DNA of 64,000 nt from Amycolatopsis nalaikhensis. Lineage in GTDB: Bacteria; Actinomycetota; Actinomycetes; Mycobacteriales; Pseudonocardiaceae. This document shows, one piece after another, positions 15,023-22,045 of the stretch. The notes under the pieces are model-generated. The model made no database searches, was not told where the DNA came from, and saw only the letters and a list, made by a program, of their open reading frames with translations. Each line of letters opens with the position of its first letter. Positions within the stretch are counted from its first letter, which is position 1. The translations under genes were made by a program, and so were the position numbers. Location: positions 6,269,501 to 6,333,500 of the forward strand of contig NZ_CP127173.1 in assembly GCF_030264295.1 (NCBI RefSeq). Reading direction: 5' to 3'.

Positions 15023-16213
15023 TTACACGAACGCGGACTGCCCGGTGATCGCCTTGCCGACGATCAGGGTGTTCATCTCGCGCGTGCCCTCGAAGGAGTA
15101 GATCGCTTCGGCGTCGGCGAAGAACCGCGCGACGTCGTAGCCGAGCACGATCCCGTTGCCGCCGAAGATCTCCCGGCTCCAGGCGACGACCTCACGCATC
15201 CGCGCCGTCACGAACGCCTTGGCCAGCGACGAGTGCTCGTCCTTGAAGATCCCCGCGTCCTGCAGCCGGGCGAGCTGCACCAGCATGCCCCACGACGCGG
15301 TGATGTTGCCGAGGCTCTTCACGAGCAGGTCCTGCACCAGCTGGAACCGCGCGATCGGGCGGCCGAACTGCTGCCGCTCCTTGGCGTAGGCGAGCGCGGC
15401 CTCGTAGGCGCCGATCATCACGCCGAGCGCCTGCCACGCGACGCCGCCGCGAGTGGCGCGCAGGATCTCGGCGACGTCGCGGAAGCCGTTGATGCCCTGC
15501 AGCCGGTTCGCCTCCGGCACGCGGACGCCGGTCAGGGTGATCTCGGCGTTCTCGACGATCCGGAACGCAGTCTTGCCCTGGATCTTCTCCGGCACGAAGC
15601 CCGGCGTGCCCTTCTCGACGACGAATCCCTTGACGTGGTTGTCGTCGACGTCCCGCGCCCACACCACGACGTAGTCGGCGAAGGTCGCGTTGCCGATCCA
15701 CTTCTTGGCGCCGTCGAGGACCCAGGTGTCGCCGTCCCGCTTGGCGGTCGTGCGCATCCCACCGGCCACATCGGACCCGCCGAGCGGCTCGGTCATCGCG
15801 AACGCGCCGATCTTGTCCATCGCCGCCATCTCGGGCAGCCAGCGGTCGCGCTGTTCCTGGCTCCCGCCACTGTAGATGGAGTACATCGCGAGTCCGTTGT
15901 GGACACCGAAGAACGTCGCCACCGACGCGTCGGTGCGGCTCATCTCCATCGCCATCATGCCGGTGAGCAGGTGGCTGACGGCGGGCTGATGCTCGCCGTA
16001 GCCCTCGTAGGGCAGGCCCGCGAGCCCGGAGCCGCGGAACATCCCGATCAGTTCCTTCGGGAAGGTCCCGGCTTCCCAGTTCTCGTTGACCAGCGGCTTG
16101 ACGTCGTGGGTCATGAACTCGCACGCCTTGACGAGCAGCTTGCGCTCGTCGTCGGGCAGCAGCGCCTCGAAGTCGTAGAAGTCGGCGGTCAGCTTGTCGG
16201 TCAGGGGTTCCAT
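15023..16213 (-). CDS. Acyl-CoA dehydrogenase, short-chain / ACX4-like branch
   Basis: A 396-residue FAD enzyme that makes the 2,3-enoyl-CoA. FAD and substrate motifs are AFAMTEPLGGSDVAGG and KKWIGNATFADYVVVWARD; the catalytic base is Glu375 in FEGTRE. Overall it resembles plant short-chain acyl-CoA oxidase 4 and glutaryl-CoA dehydrogenase, but the substrate-binding Arg of the latter (in the GYRS position) reads SVAT here, so a decarboxylating glutaryl enzyme is unlikely. Last gene of a five-gene operon, one base after the previous stop. Likely substrate: a C4-C6 acyl-CoA (inference). Confidence 0.88.
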   Translation of the reverse strand: MEPLTDKLTADFYDFEALLPDDERKLLVKACEFMTHDVKPLVNENWEAGTFPKELIGMFRGSGLAGLPYEGYGEHQPAVSHLLTGMMAMEMSRTDASVATFFGVHNGLAMYSIYSGGSQEQRDRWLPEMAAMDKIGAFAMTEPLGGSDVAGGMRTTAKRDGDTWVLDGAKKWIGNATFADYVVVWARDVDDNHVKGFVVEKGTPGFVPEKIQGKTAFRIVENAEITLTGVRVPEANRLQGINGFRDVAEILRATRGGVAWQALGVMIGAYEAALAYAKERQQFGRPIARFQLVQDLLVKSLGNITASWGMLVQLARLQDAGIFKDEHSSLAKAFVTARMREVVAWSREIFGGNGIVLGYDVARFFADAEAIYSFEGTREMNTLIVGKAITGQSAFV

Positions 16214-16214
16214 C

Positions 16215-17120
16215 TCAGTTCTCCTCCACTGCGTGCAGAACGGCGAGCTGCTTGCGGTCGCGCGTCTCGGCCAGGTCCGAGTACGTGGAGGAGCCGTAAG
16301 CCTGTTCGACGGCTTCGATGAGCCGTTCCTGCTCTTCGGGGCTCTGGCTGGGGGTGCCCAGGCCGGCCCACATCTTCTTCATGGACTTGCCGATGTGCTC
16401 GGCCATGTGCCGGTAGCCGCCGGGGCCGCCACCGAGGTGCGAGCCGAGGAACGGCCCGACGGTCGCCCAGCGGATCCCGAGCGAGTTCGTGATGACCTTG
16501 TCGAGTTCTTCCGGCGTCACGACCCCTTGTTCGACGAGGTAGATGGCCTCGCGGCTGAGCGCGTTCTGCAGCCGGTTGCCCACGAAGCCGGGCATCTCCT
16601 TGCGTTCCACGACCGGCGTCCGGCCGAGGGCGGCGTAGAACTCGACGGCCCTGGTCACGGCCTCCTCGCTGGTCTGCTCGCCCGGGACGACCTCGACCAG
16701 GGGGATGAGGTGCGGCGGGTTGAACGGGTGTCCGATGAGGACACGGCGGCCGTCGATCCCCTCGGTGAAGGCCGTGGACGGGATGGCGCTGGACGAACTC
16801 AGCAGCAGGGCGTCCTCCGGCACTTCCTCGACGAGCTTCGCGAACAGGTCCTTTTTGAACTCGACGTTCTCCGGCCCGTTCTCCTGCACCACATCCGCTT
16901 CTTTCACTGATTCAGTGACGTCTTGGGCGAGGTGGACGCGGCTCGTCAGGTCCTCGGCGGTGGTGCCGAGGTGCGGGGCGAACGTCTTCAGCGCGCTTTC
17001 GACGGCCTCGGCGAGGTCGGGGCGGGGGTCGGTGACCCGGACGGTCAAGCCGTGGCTCGCGAACAGCGCCGTCCAGGACAGGCCGATGGTTCCGGCGCCG
17101 ATGACCGCTGCGTTCTTCAT
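16215..17120 (-). CDS. 3-hydroxyacyl-CoA dehydrogenase family (lambda-crystallin / carnitine dehydrogenase-like)
   Basis: A 301-residue NAD enzyme with Rossmann loop GAGTIGLSW at residues 8-16. The catalytic His-Glu pair is His131 (GHPFNPPHLIP) and Glu143, and Asn182 lies in GFVGNRLQ. The single C-terminal domain and GIRWATVGPFLG motif place it with lambda-crystallin, L-gulonate 3-dehydrogenase and carnitine dehydrogenase, so the substrate could be a free 3-hydroxy acid rather than a CoA ester. ATG 17120 overlaps the acetoacetate decarboxylase stop as ATGA, which argues that its 3-keto product feeds that enzyme. Confidence 0.88.
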   Translation of the reverse strand: MKNAAVIGAGTIGLSWTALFASHGLTVRVTDPRPDLAEAVESALKTFAPHLGTTAEDLTSRVHLAQDVTESVKEADVVQENGPENVEFKKDLFAKLVEEVPEDALLLSSSSAIPSTAFTEGIDGRRVLIGHPFNPPHLIPLVEVVPGEQTSEEAVTRAVEFYAALGRTPVVERKEMPGFVGNRLQNALSREAIYLVEQGVVTPEELDKVITNSLGIRWATVGPFLGSHLGGGPGGYRHMAEHIGKSMKKMWAGLGTPSQSPEEQERLIEAVEQAYGSSTYSDLAETRDRKQLAVLHAVEEN

Positions 17121-17863
17121 GACCGCGCTCCCTTCAGGTAGTCGAAGACCGGCTTGACCGGGGCGAGCGTCAGGTCGGTGCGGATGTGGCTCGCGGAGAC
17201 GACCTCGAGCACCGGCAGGTCCGCCAGCGGGGCCAGGACGTGCTGGAACAGCTGCAGCCGCGCGGGGCCGGTGTAGGCCTCCTTGACCACGACGTCGGTG
17301 ATCTCGGTGCGGACCAGTTCCTGTACGCGCGGGGCGCCGTCGTAGCCCGGGATCGTCTTGAGCATGAACGTCGGGACGGTGATCTGGCGCTCGGCCTCGC
17401 GGGCGTCCAGCTCGTGGTGCTTGTAGCCCATGGTCGCGGTGGCGACCCGGAGCGTCCCGTAGTCCAGCGTGCCCACGAGGACGCCGTTGTCGACATAGAG
17501 CTTCGGGCTGCCCACGGTCTTGGGGTAGGCGCTGACCTCGCGCCCGGACGCGGTCGCCGGGAAGTTGTCGAGGTACATCGCGTGCAGGTACTCGCCGCGC
17601 TCGCCGTCGAAGCTGACTTCGATCGCCTGGCCGGACTCGGTGTACGGGCCGTAGCCGGAGACGTCGCCCATCTTCATGACTTCGAAGCGCACCAACGGTT
17701 CTTCGACCTTCAGCGGCTCCGGGACGACGGCGCGGAGGGCGTCGGCGTCGGTGCGGTAGACGATGTTCAGGTACTCGCGGTCGGTGAACCTCGGCACCAC
17801 CGGCGCGAACGCCGGGGCGGTCAGGGGAGTGGTCACGTGCTGTCGGACTTCTTCGATCTTCAT
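17117..17863 (-). CDS. adc: Acetoacetate decarboxylase
   Basis: A 248-residue protein very like clostridial Adc: GREVSAYPKTVGSPKLYVD, GTLDYGTLRVATATMGYKH and TGPARLQLFQHVLAPLADLP all follow the known enzyme. The Schiff-base Lys is Lys115, at exactly the canonical number. The neighbouring Lys116 of the clostridial enzyme is Thr here, an odd change near the active site. Glu residues of the active pocket appear kept. ATG 17863 overlaps the crotonase stop as ATGA. Expected reaction: acetoacetate to acetone and CO2, though other 3-keto acids are possible. Confidence 0.88.
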   Translation of the reverse strand: MKIEEVRQHVTTPLTAPAFAPVVPRFTDREYLNIVYRTDADALRAVVPEPLKVEEPLVRFEVMKMGDVSGYGPYTESGQAIEVSFDGERGEYLHAMYLDNFPATASGREVSAYPKTVGSPKLYVDNGVLVGTLDYGTLRVATATMGYKHHELDAREAERQITVPTFMLKTIPGYDGAPRVQELVRTEITDVVVKEAYTGPARLQLFQHVLAPLADLPVLEVVSASHIRTDLTLAPVKPVFDYLKGARS

Positions 17864-18603
17864 TCGCCTGTCCACTTCGGAGCGCGGCGCTCGGCGAAGG
17901 CGGTCATGCCCTCGCGGACGTCGGCGGACTGCATCAGCTTCTCGATCTCTTCGCGTTGCGCGGCCTCGGGATCCGCGGCGCGCACGATCTTCTTGACGGC
18001 GGCCAGCGCGAGCGGCGCGTTCGCGGCGAGCTGCTCGGCCAGCTGGAGCGCGACGGCGGCGGCGTCACCCTCGGGTGTCACGCGGTTCGCCAGGCCCAGG
18101 TCCCTGGCCCGGCGGCCGGTCATCGGCTCGCCGGTGAGCAGGACCTCCATCGCCAGGTGGTGCGGGATCCGCTTCGGCAGCCGGAGCACCCCGCCCCCGG
18201 CGGCGATCAGCCCACGCTTGACCTCGGGGAGGCCGAACTTCGCGTTCTCGGCGGCGACGATCAGGTCACAACCCAGCGCGAGTTCGAACCCGCCGCCCAT
18301 GGCGAACCCTTCGACGGCGGCGATCAGCGGCTTGCTCAGTTCGGCTTCGGTCAGGCCGCCGAACCCGCGTCCCGGGATCTCCGGGGATTCGCCCTTGAGC
18401 GCGGCCTTGAGATCCATCCCGGCGCTGAAGGTGCCATCGGCACCGGTGAGAACGCCCGCCCGCAACGCGGAATCGCCTTCCAACTCGTCCAGCGCGGCGG
18501 CCAGCTGCGAGGCGACGGCGGCGTTGACGGCGTTCCGGGCTCGGGGCCGGTCAATGGTGATCAGCAGGGTGCTGCCGACCGGTTCAGTGCGTACTTCACT
18601 CAT
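17860..18603 (-). CDS. Enoyl-CoA hydratase / crotonase family
   Basis: A 247-residue crotonase. The oxyanion-hole segments are FSAGMDLKAA and AAVEGFAMGGGFE, and both catalytic Glu positions are present (the Glu of GGGFELALGCDL and the Glu of FGLPEVKRG). It probably hydrates a 2-enoyl-CoA to the 3-hydroxyacyl-CoA. ATG 18603 was chosen because homology starts there; the frame is open further up. It follows the CoA-transferase gene by 47 bases and overlaps the decarboxylase by four. Confidence 0.88.
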   Translation of the reverse strand: MSEVRTEPVGSTLLITIDRPRARNAVNAAVASQLAAALDELEGDSALRAGVLTGADGTFSAGMDLKAALKGESPEIPGRGFGGLTEAELSKPLIAAVEGFAMGGGFELALGCDLIVAAENAKFGLPEVKRGLIAAGGGVLRLPKRIPHHLAMEVLLTGEPMTGRRARDLGLANRVTPEGDAAAVALQLAEQLAANAPLALAAVKKIVRAADPEAAQREEIEKLMQSADVREGMTAFAERRAPKWTGE

Positions 18604-18650
18604 GACTCCCCTTCCCAGGGCGCCACTTTCGTAGGGAAAGTGACACTGGT

Positions 18651-19799
18651 TCAGACCAACTCGGCGAGGACTTCGGCGGTGTCCTGCCCGGCCAGCGGGG
18701 CCAGGCGGCGGATCGAGCCGGGCGTCGCGGAGAACTTCACCGGGATGCCGACCGTGCGGATGGTGCCCTCGGTCGGGTGCTCGACGGTGTCGAGCAGGTG
18801 GCCGTCGCGGACGTACGGGTCCTCGTGTGCCTTGTCCAGCTCCAGCACCGGGGCCATCGGGATGCTGTGCTTCGCGCAGACCTCGGCCCACTCGTCGGTG
18901 GTCAGCGCCGGGGCGCAGGCGGCGATCTGCTCGGTCAGCCACTCGTTGTCGGTGCGGTCGATGGCCTCGCCGTTGACGCGCGGGTCCGCGGCGAGGTCCG
19001 GCCGCCCGGCGGCGGCGAAGAAGTCGCGGAAGTTCTTCGGGTTGTAGGGGATGACGCAGGCGAGGCCGTCCTTGGTGCGGACCGTGGCGTGGCCCTTCGT
19101 CATCGACAGCCCGAACCCGGTCGGGCCCTCGGCGGGCTCGTAGGTGTGGCCCGCGAGGTGTTCGACCAGGTTGAACGCGAGGAGCGTGTCGGTCATCGGG
19201 ATCTCGATCTGCTGGCCCTGCCCGGTCCGGTCCCGGTGCACCAGCGCGGCGAGCACGCTGTAGGCGATGGTCAGCGACGACACCTTGTCGCCGATGATCG
19301 TCGGCAGGTAGACCGGCTCGCCGAGCGCGCGGTGGGCGACGTCGACCAGGCCGGAGGAGGCCTGCACGGTCTCGTCGTAGGCGGCGTTGCCGGCCTGCGG
19401 GGAGTCGCCGCGGAAGCCCTGCGCGTGGGCGTAGACGAGCCGCGAGTTGCGCTCGGCGACGTCGGCGTAGTTCAGGCCGAGGCGGCTCAGGGCGCCGGGG
19501 CGCATGTTGGTGATCAGCACGTCGGCGGTGTCGATGAGCTTGAGGGCCTGCTCGCGCTCGGTCTCGTCCTTGAGGTTGAGGACGACGCTGCGCTTGTTGC
19601 GGTTGACGTTGAGGTTCAGCGGGGTCATGCCCGGCGTGGTGCGGTAGCTGCCCACCCGCACGGTGTCGGCGGGGGACTCGATCTTGATCACGTCGGCGCC
19701 GAGGTCGCCGAGGATCTGGGCCGCGTACGGGCCCATGACCACGGTCGAGAGGTCGATCACGCGCACGCCGTCGAGGGGGCCGGTGATGTCCGTCATCAT
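18651..19799 (-). CDS. Class III (CaiB/BaiF) CoA-transferase
   Basis: A 382-residue CoA-transferase that moves CoA between carboxylic acids through an enzyme-bound anhydride. Asp171 in TIIGDKVSS lines up with the catalytic Asp169 of formyl-CoA transferase (GDSNTG there), and N-terminal LDGVRVIDLSTVVMGPYAAQ with DLGADVIKIE is typical. First gene of the operon. Two ATG codons are adjacent; AAAGGA stands better spaced for the second (19796). It may activate the acid substrate using acetoacetyl-CoA or succinyl-CoA as donor (inference). Confidence 0.88.
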   Translation of the reverse strand: MMTDITGPLDGVRVIDLSTVVMGPYAAQILGDLGADVIKIESPADTVRVGSYRTTPGMTPLNLNVNRNKRSVVLNLKDETEREQALKLIDTADVLITNMRPGALSRLGLNYADVAERNSRLVYAHAQGFRGDSPQAGNAAYDETVQASSGLVDVAHRALGEPVYLPTIIGDKVSSLTIAYSVLAALVHRDRTGQGQQIEIPMTDTLLAFNLVEHLAGHTYEPAEGPTGFGLSMTKGHATVRTKDGLACVIPYNPKNFRDFFAAAGRPDLAADPRVNGEAIDRTDNEWLTEQIAACAPALTTDEWAEVCAKHSIPMAPVLELDKAHEDPYVRDGHLLDTVEHPTEGTIRTVGIPVKFSATPGSIRRLAPLAGQDTAEVLAELV

Positions 19800-19874
19800 T
19801 CGTCCTTTCGCACCTTGTTCCTTCGCTTCCGAAGTTAGTCGCGGTGGTGCGGAAAGGGAATGATCATGATACGA

Positions 19875-19907
19875 ACAATGGTACGACCGCAGCGGTCACA
19901 CCATTGT
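19875..19907. promoter_or_regulatory. 33-bp nested hairpin between LysR gene and CoA-transferase operon
   Basis: ACAATGGT (19875-19882) and ACCATTGT (19900-19907) are exact reverse complements, and between them GACCGC-A-GCGGTC forms a second palindrome. It starts two bases after the LysR stop. There is no T-run, so it is either a Rho-assisted terminator or attenuator of the LysR transcript, or an operator for the downstream operon. Confidence 0.55.
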
Positions 19908-19909
19908 TG

Positions 19910-20815
19910 TCAGGTGCTGATGGGTTCGGCGAAGATCTCTTTCGCGGCTTCGACGAGGTCGTGCAGGTCACCGTCGGTGCGGTCGCGGCGCCAGAGCAGG
20001 CCGGTGTCGAGCTGGGGCCGGAAGTCGGTGAAGGGCAGCACGATGACGTTGTCGAGCCGGTAGCCGTGCATCGGCGACTTGGCGTCGAGCATGGAAATGG
20101 AAAAGGCCTCGCCGCTGGAAATGATTTCGGACGTGCCGCCGTAACCGGTGTTCGTCAGCCGGATGCGTTTCTTGACGCCAAGTTCGCTCAACTGGTGGTC
20201 GAGCTGGTCGAAATAGGCGGGCGTGATTTCACCGGGCGAGGCGACGTAGGGGAATTGGGCGAGCTTCCCGAGCGAGACGGACTCCCGCCCGGCGAAGAGG
20301 TCGGCGGGCACGACGGCCCCGAGTCGTTCGGACATGACGGGCACCTGGTCGAGCGCGGGATCGGTGACGGGCAGCCGGGCCAGGGTGAGGGCGAGCTTCC
20401 CGTCGTGCACGCCCTGCACGAGATCGGCGGTGGTGCCGGGCCAGCGTTTCAGTTCGTAGCGCGCCTTGACCCGTTCGGCGAGGGCGTTGACGCGGTCCCG
20501 GAGATCGGGGTGCACCCCGGCGGGCATGCCGAGGAAAACGGTCCGCCGCTGCGGCCGAACGGCTTCTTCGAGCTTCCACGGGATGGCGCTGACCTGGTCG
20601 AGCACGTCACGCGCGAGGGGGAGCAGGGCGGCCCCGGCGGGCGTGAGCCGCACGTGGTGGGTGCTGCGGTCGAAGAGCTGCTGCCCGAGTTCGTGTTCGA
20701 GATCCTTGATCCGCTGACTGAGCGGAGAGGCGGCCATATGCAGCTTCCGAGCGGCGGCGGAGAAGTTGAGCTCCTCAGCGACGGCGACGAAGTAGCGCAG
20801 GTGCAGCATCTCCAT
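19910..20815 (-). CDS. LysR-family transcription regulator
   Basis: A 301-residue LysR protein: helix-turn-helix LRYFVAVAEELNFSAAARKL, linker helix, then a two-lobe effector domain (VFLGMPAGVHPDL onwards). The start is ATG 20815; ATG 20809 is close. It lies directly upstream of, and on the same strand as, the CoA-transferase to acyl-CoA dehydrogenase operon with a 110-base gap, so it is the obvious candidate regulator. The ligand is probably an intermediate of that pathway. The reading frame is intact, unlike the other LysR gene at 8329. Confidence 0.88.
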   Translation of the reverse strand: MEMLHLRYFVAVAEELNFSAAARKLHMAASPLSQRIKDLEHELGQQLFDRSTHHVRLTPAGAALLPLARDVLDQVSAIPWKLEEAVRPQRRTVFLGMPAGVHPDLRDRVNALAERVKARYELKRWPGTTADLVQGVHDGKLALTLARLPVTDPALDQVPVMSERLGAVVPADLFAGRESVSLGKLAQFPYVASPGEITPAYFDQLDHQLSELGVKKRIRLTNTGYGGTSEIISSGEAFSISMLDAKSPMHGYRLDNVIVLPFTDFRPQLDTGLLWRRDRTDGDLHDLVEAAKEIFAEPIST

Positions 20816-20848
20816 GCCCCGACCCTACGGCCGGTCACGGACGGGCGG

Positions 20849-20927
20849 GCTGAAGGGGACGTTCATCGCATCTGATGAGAGGAAAGTCCCCTTCAGCTCA
20901 TCTCATGCCATGAACGTCCCCTTCAGC
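20849..20927. repeat. 79-bp repeat, family PAL-3, copy 1
   Basis: Ends are an exact 18-bp inverted repeat (GCTGAAGGGGACGTTCAT and its reverse complement at 20910-20927). The middle carries GATGAG/CTCATC and a third, partial arm AGTCCCCTTCAGC, so two alternative hairpins are possible. An almost identical copy (one mismatch seen) lies at 21967-22045, so the pair brackets the gene 21010-21966. Confidence 0.88.
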
Positions 20928-21009
20928 TCTGTCCACATCACCCCGGTTATCCACAGGTCTTCGATCCGGGTCTGGCGGGCACGCCCATGGTCGTGATGAC
21001 GATGGTGGT

Positions 21010-21966
21010 GTGAAGGCCGGTCATTGGGGCGACGACCCCGAAGTGCTCAGGGACAGCAGCGACAACGGTGTGATCCGGGTCCGGCGGCTCGAGGAGCTGG
21101 GTGTGCCCGCGACAACGGCTTACCGGAGATGCGGGCCGGGAGGACCGTGGACGCGGCTTCTGCCCGGCATCGTCCTCCTGTCCAACGCGCCTCCGACGCG
21201 TCCGCAGCAGGTCGCGGCCGCACTCCTCTACGGCGGACCGGAGGCGATCCTCACCGGCGCGGAGGCTTGCCGCACGCTTGGCTTGCGGAACGTGCCGGAG
21301 AAGTGCACCCTCGTCCATTTGCTCGTTCCGCACGGCCGTCGGCTGCACAACTACGACTACGTGCACGTCGAGCGCACTCACCGCATGCCGAAGGTGCTCA
21401 ACCGACGTGGCTTGCCGGTGTCCGAACCGACCCGTGCGGTACTCGACGGGTGTCGGCGGATGACTGAGCTGCGGCCCGTTCGTGCTCTCTTGACCGAGGC
21501 CGTGCAGCGTTCCTTCACGACGTACGAGCGGCTCATTCAAGAATTGGAGGTCGGCAGCCGGCGAGGCAGCGCGGTCCCTCGTCTGGTCCTCGCCGAAATG
21601 GCCGGCGGCGCGGAATCGGTGGCTGAGCTCGACGCCGTCCGTCTCTGGAAGCGAAGCGGGCTACCGGAGCCACAGTGGAACAAGCCGCTCTTCTCGCGCT
21701 CCGGTGCCTACCTGGGCAAGCCGGACGCGTGGTTCGAGCAGGTCGGGCTCGCGTGGGAAATCGACTCGCTGGCCTTCCACGCCGGTGCGGAAGGGTTCGC
21801 GCGGACTCTGTCCAGAAACGCGCGCTACGCGGCCGCGGGAGTCCTGGTGCTGCCGACGCTGCCCGCCCGTCTGCGCACCGACCCCGAAGAAGTGATCGCA
21901 GAACTCAAGGGCGCATATGCGGCAGCTGCGGCCCTCCCGGCGCCAGCCGTCCGTTCCGTGGCGTGA
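21010..21966 (+). CDS. AbiEi-like / DUF559-like protein (HTH plus possible PD-(D/E)XK fold)
   Basis: A 318-residue protein with an N-terminal winged-helix of the AbiEi antitoxin kind (GVIRVRRLEELGVPATTAYRR, in two parts GVIRVRRLEELGV and PATTAYRR; then LLPGIVLL) and a C-terminal DUF559-like nuclease-fold region (GKPDAWF then AWEIDSLAFH). No AbiEii-type toxin gene is beside it. Codon use is less GC-biased than its neighbours. It starts at GTG 21010 and its stop touches the second 79-bp repeat. Such genes are scattered and variable in actinobacteria, so recent transfer is likely. A defence role is inference only. Confidence 0.7.
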   Translation: MKAGHWGDDPEVLRDSSDNGVIRVRRLEELGVPATTAYRRCGPGGPWTRLLPGIVLLSNAPPTRPQQVAAALLYGGPEAILTGAEACRTLGLRNVPEKCTLVHLLVPHGRRLHNYDYVHVERTHRMPKVLNRRGLPVSEPTRAVLDGCRRMTELRPVRALLTEAVQRSFTTYERLIQELEVGSRRGSAVPRLVLAEMAGGAESVAELDAVRLWKRSGLPEPQWNKPLFSRSGAYLGKPDAWFEQVGLAWEIDSLAFHAGAEGFARTLSRNARYAAAGVLVLPTLPARLRTDPEEVIAELKGAYAAAAALPAPAVRSVA

Positions 21967-22045
21967 GCTGAAGGGGACGTTCATCGCATCTGATGAGAGG
22001 AAAGTCCCCTTCAGCTCACCTCATGCCATGAACGTCCCCTTCAGC
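21967..22045. repeat. 79-bp repeat, family PAL-3, copy 2
   Basis: Matches 20849-20927 except for one base (CTCACC for CTCATC in the middle). It begins at the base after the stop of the gene 21010-21966 and supplies the last seven codons or so and the stop (22021-22023) of the histidine kinase on the minus strand, whose tail therefore ends LKGTFMA. Confidence 0.88.

Noticed and set aside
15023..16213. Glutaryl-CoA dehydrogenase
   Set aside because: The Arg that binds the distal carboxylate is not present at the expected position; ACX4-like short-chain branch fits better.
13766..16321. An 851-codon plus-strand frame across the LCP gene and the acyl-CoA dehydrogenase gene
   Set aside because: It runs in a wrong frame over one real gene and antisense to another; low-complexity product.
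15023..19799. Naming the operon a carnitine degradation cluster
   Set aside because: The dehydrogenase and CoA-transferase have carnitine-pathway relatives, but the acyl-CoA dehydrogenase and true acetoacetate decarboxylase fit short-chain acid better, and no betaine or carnitine transporter is present.
21010..21966. A complete AbiE type IV toxin-antitoxin system
   Set aside because: No AbiEii nucleotidyltransferase gene lies beside it, and the C-terminal half resembles a nuclease fold instead.
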